Of a stretch of 64,000 nt of DNA, positions 16,778-25,510 are shown piece by piece. This DNA is from Luteolibacter flavescens (GTDB lineage: Bacteria > Verrucomicrobiota > Verrucomicrobiia > Verrucomicrobiales > Akkermansiaceae), in contig NZ_JAPDDS010000017.1 in assembly GCF_025950085.1 (NCBI RefSeq), positions 56,223 through 120,222 on the forward strand, given 5' to 3'. The notes under the pieces are model-generated. The model saw nothing but the letters and a program-made list of their open reading frames with translations, was not told the DNA's origin and searched no databases. The first letter of the stretch is position 1. Every line of letters begins with the position of its first letter. The translations under genes and the position numbers were made by a program.

Positions 16778-17152
16778 ATGTCGTCCCAGTATCTTCCCGT
16801 ATTCGTCCAGATCCTCGTGGCCATCGGCTTCGCGGCGGTGAGCCTCACGCTGAGCGTGCTGCTCGGGAAGTCCGCCCGGCGGAATGCGACGAAGGATAGC
16901 GCCTACGAGTGCGGCATGCTCCCCGTGGGCGATGGCGCGCCGCGCTTCTCGGTGAAGTTCTACCTGGTGGCGATGCTCTTCGTGATCTTCGACATCGAGG
17001 TCGTCTTCATGTATCCATGGGCCGTGCAATTCCGCGACCTCGTGGCCGGCGGGAATGCGATCCCGCTGGTGTCCATGGCAGGCTTCGCCGGCGTGCTGGC
17101 CGTGGCCTACGTCTATGCGCTCAAGAAGGGCGCGCTGACCTGGAAGAACTGA
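16778..17152 (+). CDS. nuoA: NADH-quinone oxidoreductase subunit A
   Basis: A 124-residue membrane subunit of respiratory complex I with three hydrophobic segments (about 7-30, 62-86 and 94-113). The conserved YECG motif is at residues 44-47 (Cys46), followed by FSVKFYLVAMLFVIFDIEVVF, the loop and second helix that form part of the quinone-channel wall. An AAACCGGAGG ribosome-binding site lies just upstream. No nuoB follows: the next gene is on the opposite strand, so the rest of the complex must be encoded elsewhere. Confidence 0.92.
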   Translation: MSSQYLPVFVQILVAIGFAAVSLTLSVLLGKSARRNATKDSAYECGMLPVGDGAPRFSVKFYLVAMLFVIFDIEVVFMYPWAVQFRDLVAGGNAIPLVSMAGFAGVLAVAYVYALKKGALTWKN

Positions 17153-17196
17153 TCGCTCCGCGTGACCGGCGCTGAACCGGACACGCTTGCGAATCC

Positions 17197-17535
17197 TCAC
17201 GCATCCGGCTTGCCCAGCGCCATCGAGGCGACCGCGGGAATCGGGATCGGCTGGCCGACCACGAAGTCCTCGAGGACGAGCTGCAGCCACTCCCGGGAGG
17301 CGGTGACGGTCTCCACCACCAGCAAAAGCTTTCCGCCCTCGCCCGCGACGATGCGGTAGCTGCCGACTTCCACGCGGATCTCCGAGCTTTCGCCCGTGAG
17401 CATGATCTCCAGCGCGAGAGTCTTTTCCTTGCTGCGGATCCTCAGGTCCAGCACCTGACCGTAGCGCTCCATCTTCCCGGAGAGCAGGTTCTTCGCGGCG
17501 GCCGAGGCGAGGTTGTCTTTCAGGGAAGCAAGCAT
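17197..17535 (-). CDS. conserved hypothetical protein (112 aa)
   Basis: A short protein with an amphipathic N-terminal helix (ASLKDNLASAAAKNLLSGK) and a beta-rich middle (TLALEIMLTGESSEIRVEVGSYRIV). No signal peptide, membrane segment or catalytic motif is evident. It converges on nuoA. The family is not recognised; the alternating hydrophobic pattern suggests a compact beta-sheet domain. Confidence 0.6.
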   Translation of the reverse strand: MLASLKDNLASAAAKNLLSGKMERYGQVLDLRIRSKEKTLALEIMLTGESSEIRVEVGSYRIVAGEGGKLLLVVETVTASREWLQLVLEDFVVGQPIPIPAVASMALGKPDA

Positions 17536-17631
17536 GCGGGGAGCCTACGGCGTCCCGGGCCCGGGTGAAAGGAACAGCGTGCTATTTTTTCGTCGGCGCG
17601 GAGTCCCCTCCCCTCCTTTCCCTTACGCAAG

Positions 17632-17665
17632 AACGCCGCAGGGAGCGATGACTCCGTGCGGCGTT
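17632..17665 (-). terminator. hairpin downstream of prs
   Basis: A 14-base stem with one mismatch (17632-17645 and 17652-17665) and a 6-base loop lies 21 bases beyond the prs stop. It lacks a T-tract on either strand, so termination may be weak or factor-dependent. Confidence 0.45.
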
Positions 17666-17686
17666 CGGAAATGATTTCTCAGCTTT

Positions 17687-18613
17687 TCAGACCTCGAAGA
17701 GCGAGGTGACGGACTGGCCGCCATTGATGCGGCGGATCGCCTCGCCCAGCAGCGGCGCGATGCCCACTGCCTGCACCTTCTCGCCCGATGCCTGCGGCAC
17801 GGAGTCGGTGGTGATGATCTCCTCGATCACGGAGTCCTTGATGCGTTCGCGACCGAGATCGCCGAGCACGGCGTGGGAGACGCAGGCGAAAATCCGGCGC
17901 GCGCCGTTCTTGCCGAGGATCTCGGCAGCGGCGGTCAGGGTGCCGGCGGTCTCCGTCATATCGTCGATGAGGATCACGTCGCGGCCTTCCACGTCACCGA
18001 TCACATTCATCGCCTCCACGCGGGTGGCGCTGATGCGGTGCTTCGCCACGATGGCGAGGTCGGCGCCCAGCGCGTCGGCGTAGGCACGTGCCATCTTCAC
18101 GCCGCCTACATCGGGCGAGACCACCGTGAGATTCGAGGTATCGGGATGGCGGTCGCGCAGGTAGTGGATCAGCGCGGGCTTCGCGTAGAGATGATCGACG
18201 GGGATGTCGAAGAAGCCTTGGATCTGCGGGGCGTGCAGGTCCATGGTCAGCACGCGGCCGACACCGGCGGAGGTGAGCAGGTTCGCGACGAGCTTCGCGG
18301 TGATGGGCACGCGCGGCTGGTCCTTCCGGTCCTGGCGGGCGTAGCCGAAGAAAGGCATCACGGCGGTGATACGGCCTGCGCTCGCGCGGCGGGCGGCGTC
18401 CACCATGATGAGCAGCTCCATGATATTGTGATTCGATGGAGGGCAGCTCGGCTGGATGATGAAGACATCGTCGCCGCGGATGTTCTCGTTGATCTTGACG
18501 AACGTCTCACCGTCCGGAAACGCCGTCACATGGACGTCGGCGAGCTGGGTGCCAAGATTGTCGGCGATGCGCTCGGCGAGCGCGCGGTGGGCGGTTCCAC
18601 TGATGAGTTTCAT
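17687..18613 (-). CDS. prs: ribose-phosphate pyrophosphokinase
   Basis: A 308-residue enzyme of normal length that makes phosphoribosyl pyrophosphate from ribose-5-phosphate and ATP for nucleotide, His and Trp synthesis. Motifs seen: early FPDGE, ARQDRKDQPRVPI in the flexible ATP loop, TMDLHAPQIQGFFDIPVDHL, VVSPDVGGV and the PRPP-binding loop LIDDMTETAGT near residue 218. Most Prs proteins have a D-T-G-G-T-L-type loop; here a Glu replaces one Gly, a conservative variation seen in some members. It is transcribed toward the 112-aa hypothetical gene and follows the sugar transferase gene by 77 bases. Confidence 0.93.
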   Translation of the reverse strand: MKLISGTAHRALAERIADNLGTQLADVHVTAFPDGETFVKINENIRGDDVFIIQPSCPPSNHNIMELLIMVDAARRASAGRITAVMPFFGYARQDRKDQPRVPITAKLVANLLTSAGVGRVLTMDLHAPQIQGFFDIPVDHLYAKPALIHYLRDRHPDTSNLTVVSPDVGGVKMARAYADALGADLAIVAKHRISATRVEAMNVIGDVEGRDVILIDDMTETAGTLTAAAEILGKNGARRIFACVSHAVLGDLGRERIKDSVIEEIITTDSVPQASGEKVQAVGIAPLLGEAIRRINGGQSVTSLFEV

Positions 18614-18690
18614 GCAGGAGCGGCGGGGCGGGGCGCATCGTCCGCCGGTAGCGCCTCATTCCTCAAGGCGGAATTCCCTGCTGGCAGGAA

Positions 18691-20103
18691 TTACTTCGCG
18701 CCCTTGCCGAAAAGGACGGCCGGAATGGTCTTGAGCAGGATCTTGAAATCGAGCCACAGCGACCAGTTGTCGATGTAGCGGAGGTCCATTTCCACCCACT
18801 GCTCGAAGCTTGTGATCTTGTTCCGGCCGCCTGCCTGCCACTCGCAGGTGATGCCGGGTTTCACGCTCAGGCGGCGACGGTGCGCCAGCTCCGAGAAGGC
18901 GGCCACCTCGTAGAGCGGCAGAGGGCGCGGGCCGACCAGGCTCATGTCGCCGGTCAGGACATTGAGGAGCTGCGGCAGCTCATCGATGCTCAGCTTCCGC
19001 AGCCAGCCGCCGAAGGCAAAGACGCGCGGGTCGCGGTCCAGCTTGAAGACGGGACCTTCCATGTGATTGCCGTGCTCGGCCTTGATCTTGTCGAGCAGGG
19101 CCTCGGCATTCGGCACCATGGTGCGGAATTTCCACATGCGGAAGGGCTTGCCGTAGTGCCCGGCACGCTTTTGGCAGAAGAAAACCGGAGCCCCCGGACT
19201 GGTGAGGCGGATGCCCAAGGCGGCGATGAGCCACAGCGGCGAGCTGAGGATGATGAGGGTGAGCGCCCCCAGTCGGTCGAAGGCCTCCTTCGTCAAAAGC
19301 TCCCAGCTCAGCTCCGGCGTGGAGCGCAGGACGAGCATCGGTTTGTTCCCGATGGAGTCGAAAACGGGCCGCGCGATCTGGGTGCGGATGAAGGAGGCGG
19401 CGATCCACGCTTCCACGCCCTGCAGCTCGCAGGCCTCCACCGCCTGGGCCACCTTGTCGAAGGCGGTGCGGCGGGTGGCGAAGATCACGCGCTCCACGGT
19501 CTCCACCTTCAGGAGTTCGTAGAGATCCTCCACGGGGCGGGAGGAAAGGTCGAAGCGCTCGACGATATTCCAGCCTTCGATCGACTCGGGATCGAGCTCC
19601 TGGATCAGCTCTTCGAGGTCCTCCGGCGATCCGGCCAGCACGACGCGCTCGCGGCGACCCTCGTCGCGATCAAGGATGACCATGCGCTTCTTGGTGATGC
19701 GGTCGCGCAGCAGCAGCAGGAAGGCGACGACCGGCGCACCAAGGCCGAGGATGAGGCGGCTCGCCTCCGGCAGACGGGAGAAAACGGAGATGAGGCCGAG
19801 CACCAGGCCCATCACGGCCAGCGCCTTGATGATCTGCTGCAGCGCCTTGTGGCGGGATTTCCGGCGGATGTGCTCGTAGAAGCCGAAATGCTCCAGCACC
19901 AGCGGGGTAAAGGGCACGGCGATGTAGAGCACCCAGCTCATGTCCGCCAGCATCGAGCGGTCCATCTTCCCCAGCCCGAAGGCCTCGCGGATGGGATCGC
20001 GCAGGATGGACGCCAGCCAAAAGCCCAGCCAGACCAATGCGGCATCCAGAAGCTGGAGCGCCTGGATCGAAAAGGCCTGTTTGCGTCCGGTGGACATTGG
20101 CAT
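18691..20103 (-). CDS. polyprenyl glycosylphosphotransferase (sugar transferase)
   Basis: A 470-residue exopolysaccharide-initiating enzyme. It has several N-terminal membrane segments (about 10-30, 45-65, 85-130), a central nucleotide-binding-like region (SPEDLEELIQELD, VERVIFATR) and a C-terminal Bac_transf domain with another membrane helix (TLIILSSPLWLIAALG). The domain contains KRAGHYGKPFRMWKFRTM, LRKLSIDELPQLLNV, MSLVGPRPLP and VKPGITCEWQ, all typical of WbaP/WcaJ-type transferases. These attach the first sugar phosphate to undecaprenyl phosphate. The start was placed at ATG 20103; a second ATG lies 6 bases later. No other polysaccharide genes are adjacent. Confidence 0.9.
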   Translation of the reverse strand: MPMSTGRKQAFSIQALQLLDAALVWLGFWLASILRDPIREAFGLGKMDRSMLADMSWVLYIAVPFTPLVLEHFGFYEHIRRKSRHKALQQIIKALAVMGLVLGLISVFSRLPEASRLILGLGAPVVAFLLLLRDRITKKRMVILDRDEGRRERVVLAGSPEDLEELIQELDPESIEGWNIVERFDLSSRPVEDLYELLKVETVERVIFATRRTAFDKVAQAVEACELQGVEAWIAASFIRTQIARPVFDSIGNKPMLVLRSTPELSWELLTKEAFDRLGALTLIILSSPLWLIAALGIRLTSPGAPVFFCQKRAGHYGKPFRMWKFRTMVPNAEALLDKIKAEHGNHMEGPVFKLDRDPRVFAFGGWLRKLSIDELPQLLNVLTGDMSLVGPRPLPLYEVAAFSELAHRRRLSVKPGITCEWQAGGRNKITSFEQWVEMDLRYIDNWSLWLDFKILLKTIPAVLFGKGAK

Positions 20104-20318
20104 AATGGGGGAGACGAGGGCGACTGGGGCAGCCGGGCGAAGCTTGGAGGGGCCGCCGCTGCAAGGCAATCCCGTAAACACGGGACGATTGGCGACGGGT
20201 TTGTCACCTCCCCCGGTTTGGAAAATCCCGGCAAACGCGCTCCAGGACTGGGTCAAAGCCGCACGATACGGTTGCCATGCCGACTTTCGCCCCTACAGTC
20301 CCGCCCTCCAAATCAATC

Positions 20319-21320
20319 ATGAGCGAACCCAAGCACGTCGCCATCGTAGGCGCCACCGGAGCGGTCGGCGAGGAAATGCTACTCTGTCTCGAACAGCGGA
20401 ATTTCCCCGTCGGCAAACTGACCTTGCTGGCCTCAGCCCGCTCGGCAGGGAAACGCATCCCGTTCCGCGGCGAGGAAATCGTCGTGCAGGAGCTCACCCA
20501 CGACAGCTTCGCGGGTGTGGACATCGCGCTGTTTTCCGCAGGCGGCGGCATCTCGAAGGAATTCGGCCCGTCCGCCGCAGCGGCGGGTGCCGTGGTGATC
20601 GACAATTCGTCCGCCTTCCGCATGGACGAGGGCGTGCCGCTGGTGGTGCCGGAGATCAATCCGGCCGCCGCGAAGGATCACCCCAAGGGCATCATCGCGA
20701 ACCCGAACTGCACGACCATCATCTCGCTGATGGCACTCGCGCCGCTGCACGAGAAGTTCGGCCTTAAGGCCATCATCGCGTCGTCTTACCAAGCCGTCTC
20801 CGGCTCCGGGGCGCAGGGCATCGTGGAGCTAGAGGAGCAGGTGAAGGCGATTGCCACCGGCCAGCCCTTCGAGCCGCGCGTTTACCCGCGCCAGATCGCT
20901 TTCAATGTGATCCCGCAGGTCGATTCCTTCACCGAGAACGGCTACACGAAGGAAGAGCTGAAGATGCTGAACGAGGGCCGCAAGATCCTCGGTCACGACG
21001 ACCTGAAGGTCTCCTGCACCTGCGTGCGCGTGCCGGTCTATCGCTCGCACTCGGTCTCGATCACGGCGGTCTTTGAAAAGCCCATCGACGTCGAAGCTGC
21101 CCGCGCCGCCTACGCCGGCAAGCCGGGCATCCAGGTGGTGGACGATCCGGAAAACAAGGTCTTCCCCGTGCCTCTCGACACCACCGGCAAGGACGACTGC
21201 CTCGTCGGCCGCATCCGCAAGAACCTCGTCCTGGACAATGCCCTCGACCTCTGGGTGGTGGGCGACCAGGTCCGCAAGGGCGCTGCGCTCAATGCGGTGC
21301 AGATCGCCGAAATCCTCTGA
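20319..21320 (+). CDS. asd: aspartate-semialdehyde dehydrogenase
   Basis: A 333-residue enzyme that reduces aspartyl phosphate to aspartate semialdehyde on the way to lysine, diaminopimelate, methionine and threonine. It has the N-terminal NADP loop GATGAVGEE at residues 11-19, the active-site Cys in ANPNCTT near residue 129, YQAVSGSGAQG and RVPVYRSHS with the substrate-binding Arg and catalytic His. The start ATG at 20319 puts the dinucleotide loop at the usual position; an in-frame ATG 42 bases upstream is less likely. Confidence 0.93.
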   Translation: MSEPKHVAIVGATGAVGEEMLLCLEQRNFPVGKLTLLASARSAGKRIPFRGEEIVVQELTHDSFAGVDIALFSAGGGISKEFGPSAAAAGAVVIDNSSAFRMDEGVPLVVPEINPAAAKDHPKGIIANPNCTTIISLMALAPLHEKFGLKAIIASSYQAVSGSGAQGIVELEEQVKAIATGQPFEPRVYPRQIAFNVIPQVDSFTENGYTKEELKMLNEGRKILGHDDLKVSCTCVRVPVYRSHSVSITAVFEKPIDVEAARAAYAGKPGIQVVDDPENKVFPVPLDTTGKDDCLVGRIRKNLVLDNALDLWVVGDQVRKGAALNAVQIAEIL

Positions 21321-21329
21321 AATCGAGGA

Positions 21330-21403
21330 ACCGCCAAGACGCCAAGTTCGCCAAGGAAGGACTTCTTTCTTGAGTAACTTGGCGTCCTTTGCGTCTTGGC
21401 GGT
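21330..21403. repeat. inverted repeat of the CCGCCAAGACGCC type
   Basis: A 13-base perfect inverted repeat (21330-21342 and 21391-21403) begins 10 bases after the asd stop. Between the arms the CGCCAAG word recurs and pairs with ACTTGGCG, so most of the element can fold. Similar CGCCAAG/CTTGGCG repeats are common intergenic repeats in several bacterial phyla. It could also act as a transcription terminator for asd. Confidence 0.7.
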
Positions 21404-21430
21404 GAGTCACTGCCTTTTTCAACCGTCGCC

Positions 21431-22312
21431 ATGGATCTCAAGGAATACCTCGCCACCCGCGCTGCCGAAGTCGATGCCGCCCTCGATGCCTTTTTGCCGA
21501 AGGCAAAGGAGAAGCCGGGCACCATCCATGCGGCGATGCGCTACTCGGTTTTCGCCGGTGGCAAGCGGCTGCGGCCCATCCTGTGCCTCGCCGCGGCGGA
21601 AGCCTGTGGCGGGGATCCGGAGGCGGCCATCCCGCCCGCTTGTGCGGTGGAGGTGCTGCACACCTACTCGCTGGTCCATGACGACCTGCCGTGCATGGAC
21701 GATGACGACCTGCGCCGCGGTCGCCCGACCTGCCACAAGGTCTATGGCGAAGGCATGGCCGTGCTGACGGGCGATGCCCTGCTGACCGAAGCCTTCCTCA
21801 TCCTCGCCCAGACCCAGCCGGCCAAGCGCTACCCGGTCGGCAGCTATGTCGCGGAACTCGCGCTGACCGGCGGCTCGACCCGCCTCATCGGCGGCCAGGT
21901 GATGGACCTTGAGGGCGAGGGCAAGAAGCTGACGAAGGCGCAGCTCGTGAAGATCCACGAGGCGAAGACGGCAGCGCTGCTGACCAGCTCCATCCGCCTC
22001 GGCGCGATGACGGCGAATGCCACCGAGAAACAGCTCGAGGCGTTGAGCGTCTTCGGTCGCGCACTCGGCCTGGCCTTCCAGGTCATCGACGACATCCTCG
22101 ACGTCACCGCCTCCACCGAAGTCCTCGGCAAGACCGCGGGCAAGGACGCCGCCGTCGAGAAAGCCACCTACCCCGCCATCCTCGGCCTGGAGAAATCCCG
22201 CAAGGAAGCTGCCAAGCTGACCAAGGAAGCCATGGATGCCCTCCTCCCGCTCGGCAAGAAGGCGCAGCGCCTCAGGGAAATCGCGGACTACCTGTTGAAG
22301 CGGGAGTATTGA
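21431..22312 (+). CDS. ispA: short-chain polyprenyl (farnesyl/geranyl) diphosphate synthase
   Basis: A 293-residue trans-prenyltransferase that condenses isopentenyl diphosphate with allylic diphosphates. The first Asp-rich motif is [11 protein letters not shown] near residue 82 and the second is DDILD near 223; GGKRLRP near residue 43 binds diphosphate. The two-residue insertion in the first motif is typical of bacterial short-chain synthases making farnesyl or geranyl diphosphate. Start is ATG 21431. It follows asd after the inverted repeat. Confidence 0.88.
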   Translation: MDLKEYLATRAAEVDAALDAFLPKAKEKPGTIHAAMRYSVFAGGKRLRPILCLAAAEACGGDPEAAIPPACAVEVLHTYSLVHDDLPCMDDDDLRRGRPTCHKVYGEGMAVLTGDALLTEAFLILAQTQPAKRYPVGSYVAELALTGGSTRLIGGQVMDLEGEGKKLTKAQLVKIHEAKTAALLTSSIRLGAMTANATEKQLEALSVFGRALGLAFQVIDDILDVTASTEVLGKTAGKDAAVEKATYPAILGLEKSRKEAAKLTKEAMDALLPLGKKAQRLREIADYLLKREY

Positions 22313-22385
22313 AAATGACCAGCCGTTGGGATTTCGGCCGTCGGCTTGCCTTTTCGAATGCTCTCTGCTAGAGGTATTCCACCCC

Positions 22386-22607
22386 ATGAGCCGAACGGTT
22401 GAACTCACGGTGCCCATGCCGGCTCGCCTTGCGAGCCTGCGTTTTCCGAAGGCACTCGATGATCGCTTGCATCACCTTCTGGATGAGCAAGGGCGTCTTG
22501 GTCGTTTGAGCCCGGCAGAGAAAAAGGAAGCGGAAGCTTTGGCCAATATCGCCACCACGCTGTCGATCCTGAAGCTCGGGGCCCAAGTCAAAACCATCAA
22601 GGCCTGA
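22386..22607 (+). CDS. small hypothetical protein upstream of an HNH nuclease
   Basis: A 73-residue protein starting MSRTVELTVPMP. It is mostly helical with an LHHLLDEQGRLG and PAEKKEAEALANIATTLS segment and lacks a signal peptide. It ends four bases before the HNH gene start and is surely cotranscribed with it. It may be an antitoxin-like or accessory partner of the nuclease, but this is inferred from position only. Confidence 0.7.
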   Translation: MSRTVELTVPMPARLASLRFPKALDDRLHHLLDEQGRLGRLSPAEKKEAEALANIATTLSILKLGAQVKTIKA

Positions 22608-22611
22608 CGTC

Positions 22612-23031
22612 GTGGCCATTTCCGCAAGTTTGCGGCGGCAAGTCACCAAGCGAGCATCGGGACGATGTGAGTATTGCGGTCTCGCCTCGGTGGGGCAGGC
22701 CGCCACGTTTCATCTCGATCACGTCATTCCCCAGATAGCTGGAGGAGCGACCGAATTGGAGAACCTCGCCCTCGCCTGCATCCACTGCTCCCTGCGAAAA
22801 GGAGCCCGGACTTCAGCCATCGATCAAAAGACGGGAAAGGTAGTTCCGTTATTCCATCCGCGTCGCGATTGGTGGTCGCGAAACTTCCGTTGGTCGGGAA
22901 AGCAAATCATCGGAAGAACATCAACGGGGCGCGCAACGGTCGACGCCCTTGATCTGAACAATCCCGATCATCTGGTAATCCGGGGTTTTGAGGAGCGATT
23001 GGGACGACATCCCCCGCCGGACCCCACCTGA
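22612..23031 (+). CDS. HNH endonuclease
   Basis: A 139-residue nuclease with GTG start. The zinc-stabilised HNH fold is plain: CEYC near residue 19, HLDHVIPQIAGG with the metal-binding and catalytic His near 34-37, NLALACIHCS with the paired cysteines near 55-58. The C-terminal half (PRRDWWSRNFRWSG) is basic and aromatic. Such small stand-alone HNH proteins are DNA-cleaving enzymes of varied roles, from defence to homing. It forms a two-gene unit with the 73-aa protein. Not flanked by repeats or phage genes. Confidence 0.85.
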   Translation: MAISASLRRQVTKRASGRCEYCGLASVGQAATFHLDHVIPQIAGGATELENLALACIHCSLRKGARTSAIDQKTGKVVPLFHPRRDWWSRNFRWSGKQIIGRTSTGRATVDALDLNNPDHLVIRGFEERLGRHPPPDPT

Positions 23032-23078
23032 GACCCTTCCAAGCCAGAGCAACTCTGCTGAGTGCAAGACACTCGCCA

Positions 23079-25367
23079 TCACCTCCCGTCGAGCTGCCGG
23101 GGTGTGATCTTGCCCTCAATGGCTGCGTTCACCGAGTCTTCCGCATAGAGGAGCTTCCTTGATTCTTCGGGCATCGTTTCGAAGTTCGCATCGAGGTAGG
23201 CCTTCGCGTCCTCCGGCTTGGTCTGGAGCCAGGCGACCATCGCGGCGGCATGGGATTTCCCGGTGATGTTGTCGCCCTCGAGGTAGGGGACGACGAAACC
23301 GGGATCGACCACTATCAATCTCTTCACCACGTCAGTCACGGCGGTGGGGCTCACACGGTCGGGATGCTCTTGCAGGTATTCGGCTGCGGACGCTGGACTG
23401 GAATTGAAGAGGCCTTGCAAGAAGGGCGTGGAAACATGCGCCGCGATGGCGGAATTCTGACTCTCCAGATAGGCGATGGCTGCAGCGGGATCCTTCTCAC
23501 CCCAGCGGGCGAAGAGCTTGTCCATGTGAACCACCGGCAGGTACTGGTTGGTGATGCGTCCGGTCATCCAGTCGATGGTTTCATCGGACATGTTTTCCCC
23601 CGAGAGCTGGAAAGAGATGGCGGTGAAGGTCTGGTCGCGCATCTCGCCGGCGGGCTGGGCATCGTAGTAGGCGAGAGCTTCCTCGCGGTCCTTCGACATC
23701 CACTTCGTGAAGATGACGCTCATGTCGCTGAAATCGACCACGCCACCGGTGCGCTCGATGAGCCATTCCGTGGCGGCGCGGGGATCATCGCTGGCGATTT
23801 CATTGGCGATGAGGTTGGTGGCTTCCTTGCGGAAACCATCGTCCTGAAGCCCGTCGAGCCACGCTTGCATCCCCTCCTTCCCCTCGGCGATGAGGTGAGG
23901 AATCAAGTTCGGCAGGGCAGACCGGCTCGGCACGCCCACGGGCATCTCCGCGAAAAGGGCCTTTGCCCGTGCAATGTCCTGGCTGGCCAGGCTGGAAATC
24001 AACCCGGACATGAAGGGATCCACCCGATCGGCACGCACCGACCCCGCAGGCCGGGCCCTTGCCCAGGCGATCGCAGCCTCGGGATCGCGGGCACCCCAGA
24101 TGCTGCCGATCAACTGGACGAGGGAGAGATTCGGGCTCTTCTCAAAGAACGCCAGCGCGGCGATGGGATCCTTCTGCGCCCACGCCGAGATCACCAGATG
24201 GGTAGCCGAGGTGATGGCCTCCCGCTCCAGGTCCGTGGCCGGTGGATAGGACGTGAGGAAAGATGCGATGTCTCCGAAGTCTTCCGGAGCCAGCCTTGAG
24301 ATGAAGCGATCGAGCGATTGACTCCTGGAGACGGCATCCGGATCGGCGAGGATCTTGCGGAGCATCTCCAGCTTGCCTTCCTTCGAGGCGGGCAGGGAAA
24401 CGGAGGTCGCGGCCTGGCGGGAGGATGCGCGGGAGTCGTTCGCGACGGCCGCCGTGTGGGCAGCATCGTTCCGGGCATCCGTGCCTTCACGCGGAGTGGC
24501 GGAACCATTGCCGAGGCCGGCGAAGTAGGCACCGGCGCCGATGGCGACGACAGCACCGGCGGTGCAGAGTTGTGACTTGGTCATAAGGGTGAGAACGGTA
24601 AGGGAAATGGTGGGTGCGGCGGCTGTGGCGGCGAGGCTGCCGGAGCAGATGGCCGTGACTTGTGAGGCGGTGGCGGCCTTCGCCGTGGGCACGCTGAGGT
24701 AGGCAGCCAGCGCGGTAACGGTGAGGGCACCGGCACCTGCCCCTGGAAGAGGAACGACCAGGCGCTCGCGAAGCTTCGCCAGCGCGCGCTCCACGCGCTT
24801 GCGCACGGCGGCGCTGCTCAGGCCGAGGCGGCGGGCAATCTCCTCCGAGGTGAGACGTTCCATGAATCGCAGGATCAGCACCTGACGATCCTGCTCGGGC
24901 AGCCGCAGCATTTCGCGATCAAGCTGCGGGGCGATGGCGCTCCATTGATCCACGCCCGGGGATTCATCGGGGACGAGGTCGGCGATCTCCTCGCGCTTGC
25001 GACGGCGGGTCTCGGAGCGCACGACATCCAGCGCCCGGCGGACGGACTGACGATGAAGCCACGCGGAGAGCACGATCTCCGGCGGAAGCTGGCGGGCCTT
25101 GCGGGCCAGCATCAGGAAGACGTCCTGCGAGACGTCATCGATCCACCCGGCCCGGCCACCGAGCACCCGGGCTGCCGTTTCCTGCACGAGCGGCAGGTGG
25201 CGCTCCACGAGCCTGCGGAAGGCGTCGGCATTGCCATCCGACACATACCGACGGAAGTCCGCATCGCAGCGGGCGGAGTCGATCGATCGGGAAAAGGCGC
25301 GGAATACGGACACGGCGGCGAAAGGCAGTTCTGCCCTAATATCGCCGCTGCCGCCGGAATGTGACAT
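23079..25367 (-). CDS. ECF sigma factor fused to membrane segment and C-terminal repeat domain
   Basis: A 762-residue fusion. Residues about 35-205 are an ECF sigma-70 factor: region 2 includes DDVSQDVFLMLARKARQ and the helix ending SAWLHRQSVRRALD, region 4 includes LPEQDRQVLILRFMERLTSEEIARRLGLS. Residues about 208-290 contain hydrophobic, Ala/Thr-rich stretches able to span the membrane (ISLTVLTLMTK, AGAVVAIGAGAYFAG). Residues about 330-755 hold repeated helical units with DP-x-A-A-x-x-W patterns, such as ARDPEAAIAWA, SDDPRAATEWL and EKDPAAAIAYL, reminiscent of HEAT/TPR-like solenoids. If the membrane prediction holds, the repeat domain would be periplasmic and could control the cytoplasmic sigma part. 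No anti-sigma gene is adjacent. Confidence 0.85.
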   Translation of the reverse strand: MSHSGGSGDIRAELPFAAVSVFRAFSRSIDSARCDADFRRYVSDGNADAFRRLVERHLPLVQETAARVLGGRAGWIDDVSQDVFLMLARKARQLPPEIVLSAWLHRQSVRRALDVVRSETRRRKREEIADLVPDESPGVDQWSAIAPQLDREMLRLPEQDRQVLILRFMERLTSEEIARRLGLSSAAVRKRVERALAKLRERLVVPLPGAGAGALTVTALAAYLSVPTAKAATASQVTAICSGSLAATAAAPTISLTVLTLMTKSQLCTAGAVVAIGAGAYFAGLGNGSATPREGTDARNDAAHTAAVANDSRASSRQAATSVSLPASKEGKLEMLRKILADPDAVSRSQSLDRFISRLAPEDFGDIASFLTSYPPATDLEREAITSATHLVISAWAQKDPIAALAFFEKSPNLSLVQLIGSIWGARDPEAAIAWARARPAGSVRADRVDPFMSGLISSLASQDIARAKALFAEMPVGVPSRSALPNLIPHLIAEGKEGMQAWLDGLQDDGFRKEATNLIANEIASDDPRAATEWLIERTGGVVDFSDMSVIFTKWMSKDREEALAYYDAQPAGEMRDQTFTAISFQLSGENMSDETIDWMTGRITNQYLPVVHMDKLFARWGEKDPAAAIAYLESQNSAIAAHVSTPFLQGLFNSSPASAAEYLQEHPDRVSPTAVTDVVKRLIVVDPGFVVPYLEGDNITGKSHAAAMVAWLQTKPEDAKAYLDANFETMPEESRKLLYAEDSVNAAIEGKITPRQLDGR

Positions 25368-25510
25368 CGGCCCGATCCAAGGGCGGCCGATGATATGAAA
25401 AGTGCCTCGAAAGGACAGACGGAAGGGCGGGATGAGCGCTGAGTACCCCTCCCCGCTCCGCCTTTCCGACCCGGGCCAGCCATCGAATGGCGGCCCCGGA
25501 AATCACTCCC

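Noticed and set aside
18880..20322. A 480-codon plus-strand open frame over the sugar transferase gene.
   Set aside because: Antisense shadow; the minus-strand product has unmistakable Bac_transf motifs.
23250..24299. A 349-codon plus-strand open frame opposite the sigma-fusion gene.
   Set aside because: Antisense shadow with His/Gly/Arg-rich composition; the minus-strand product has sigma motifs and regular repeats.
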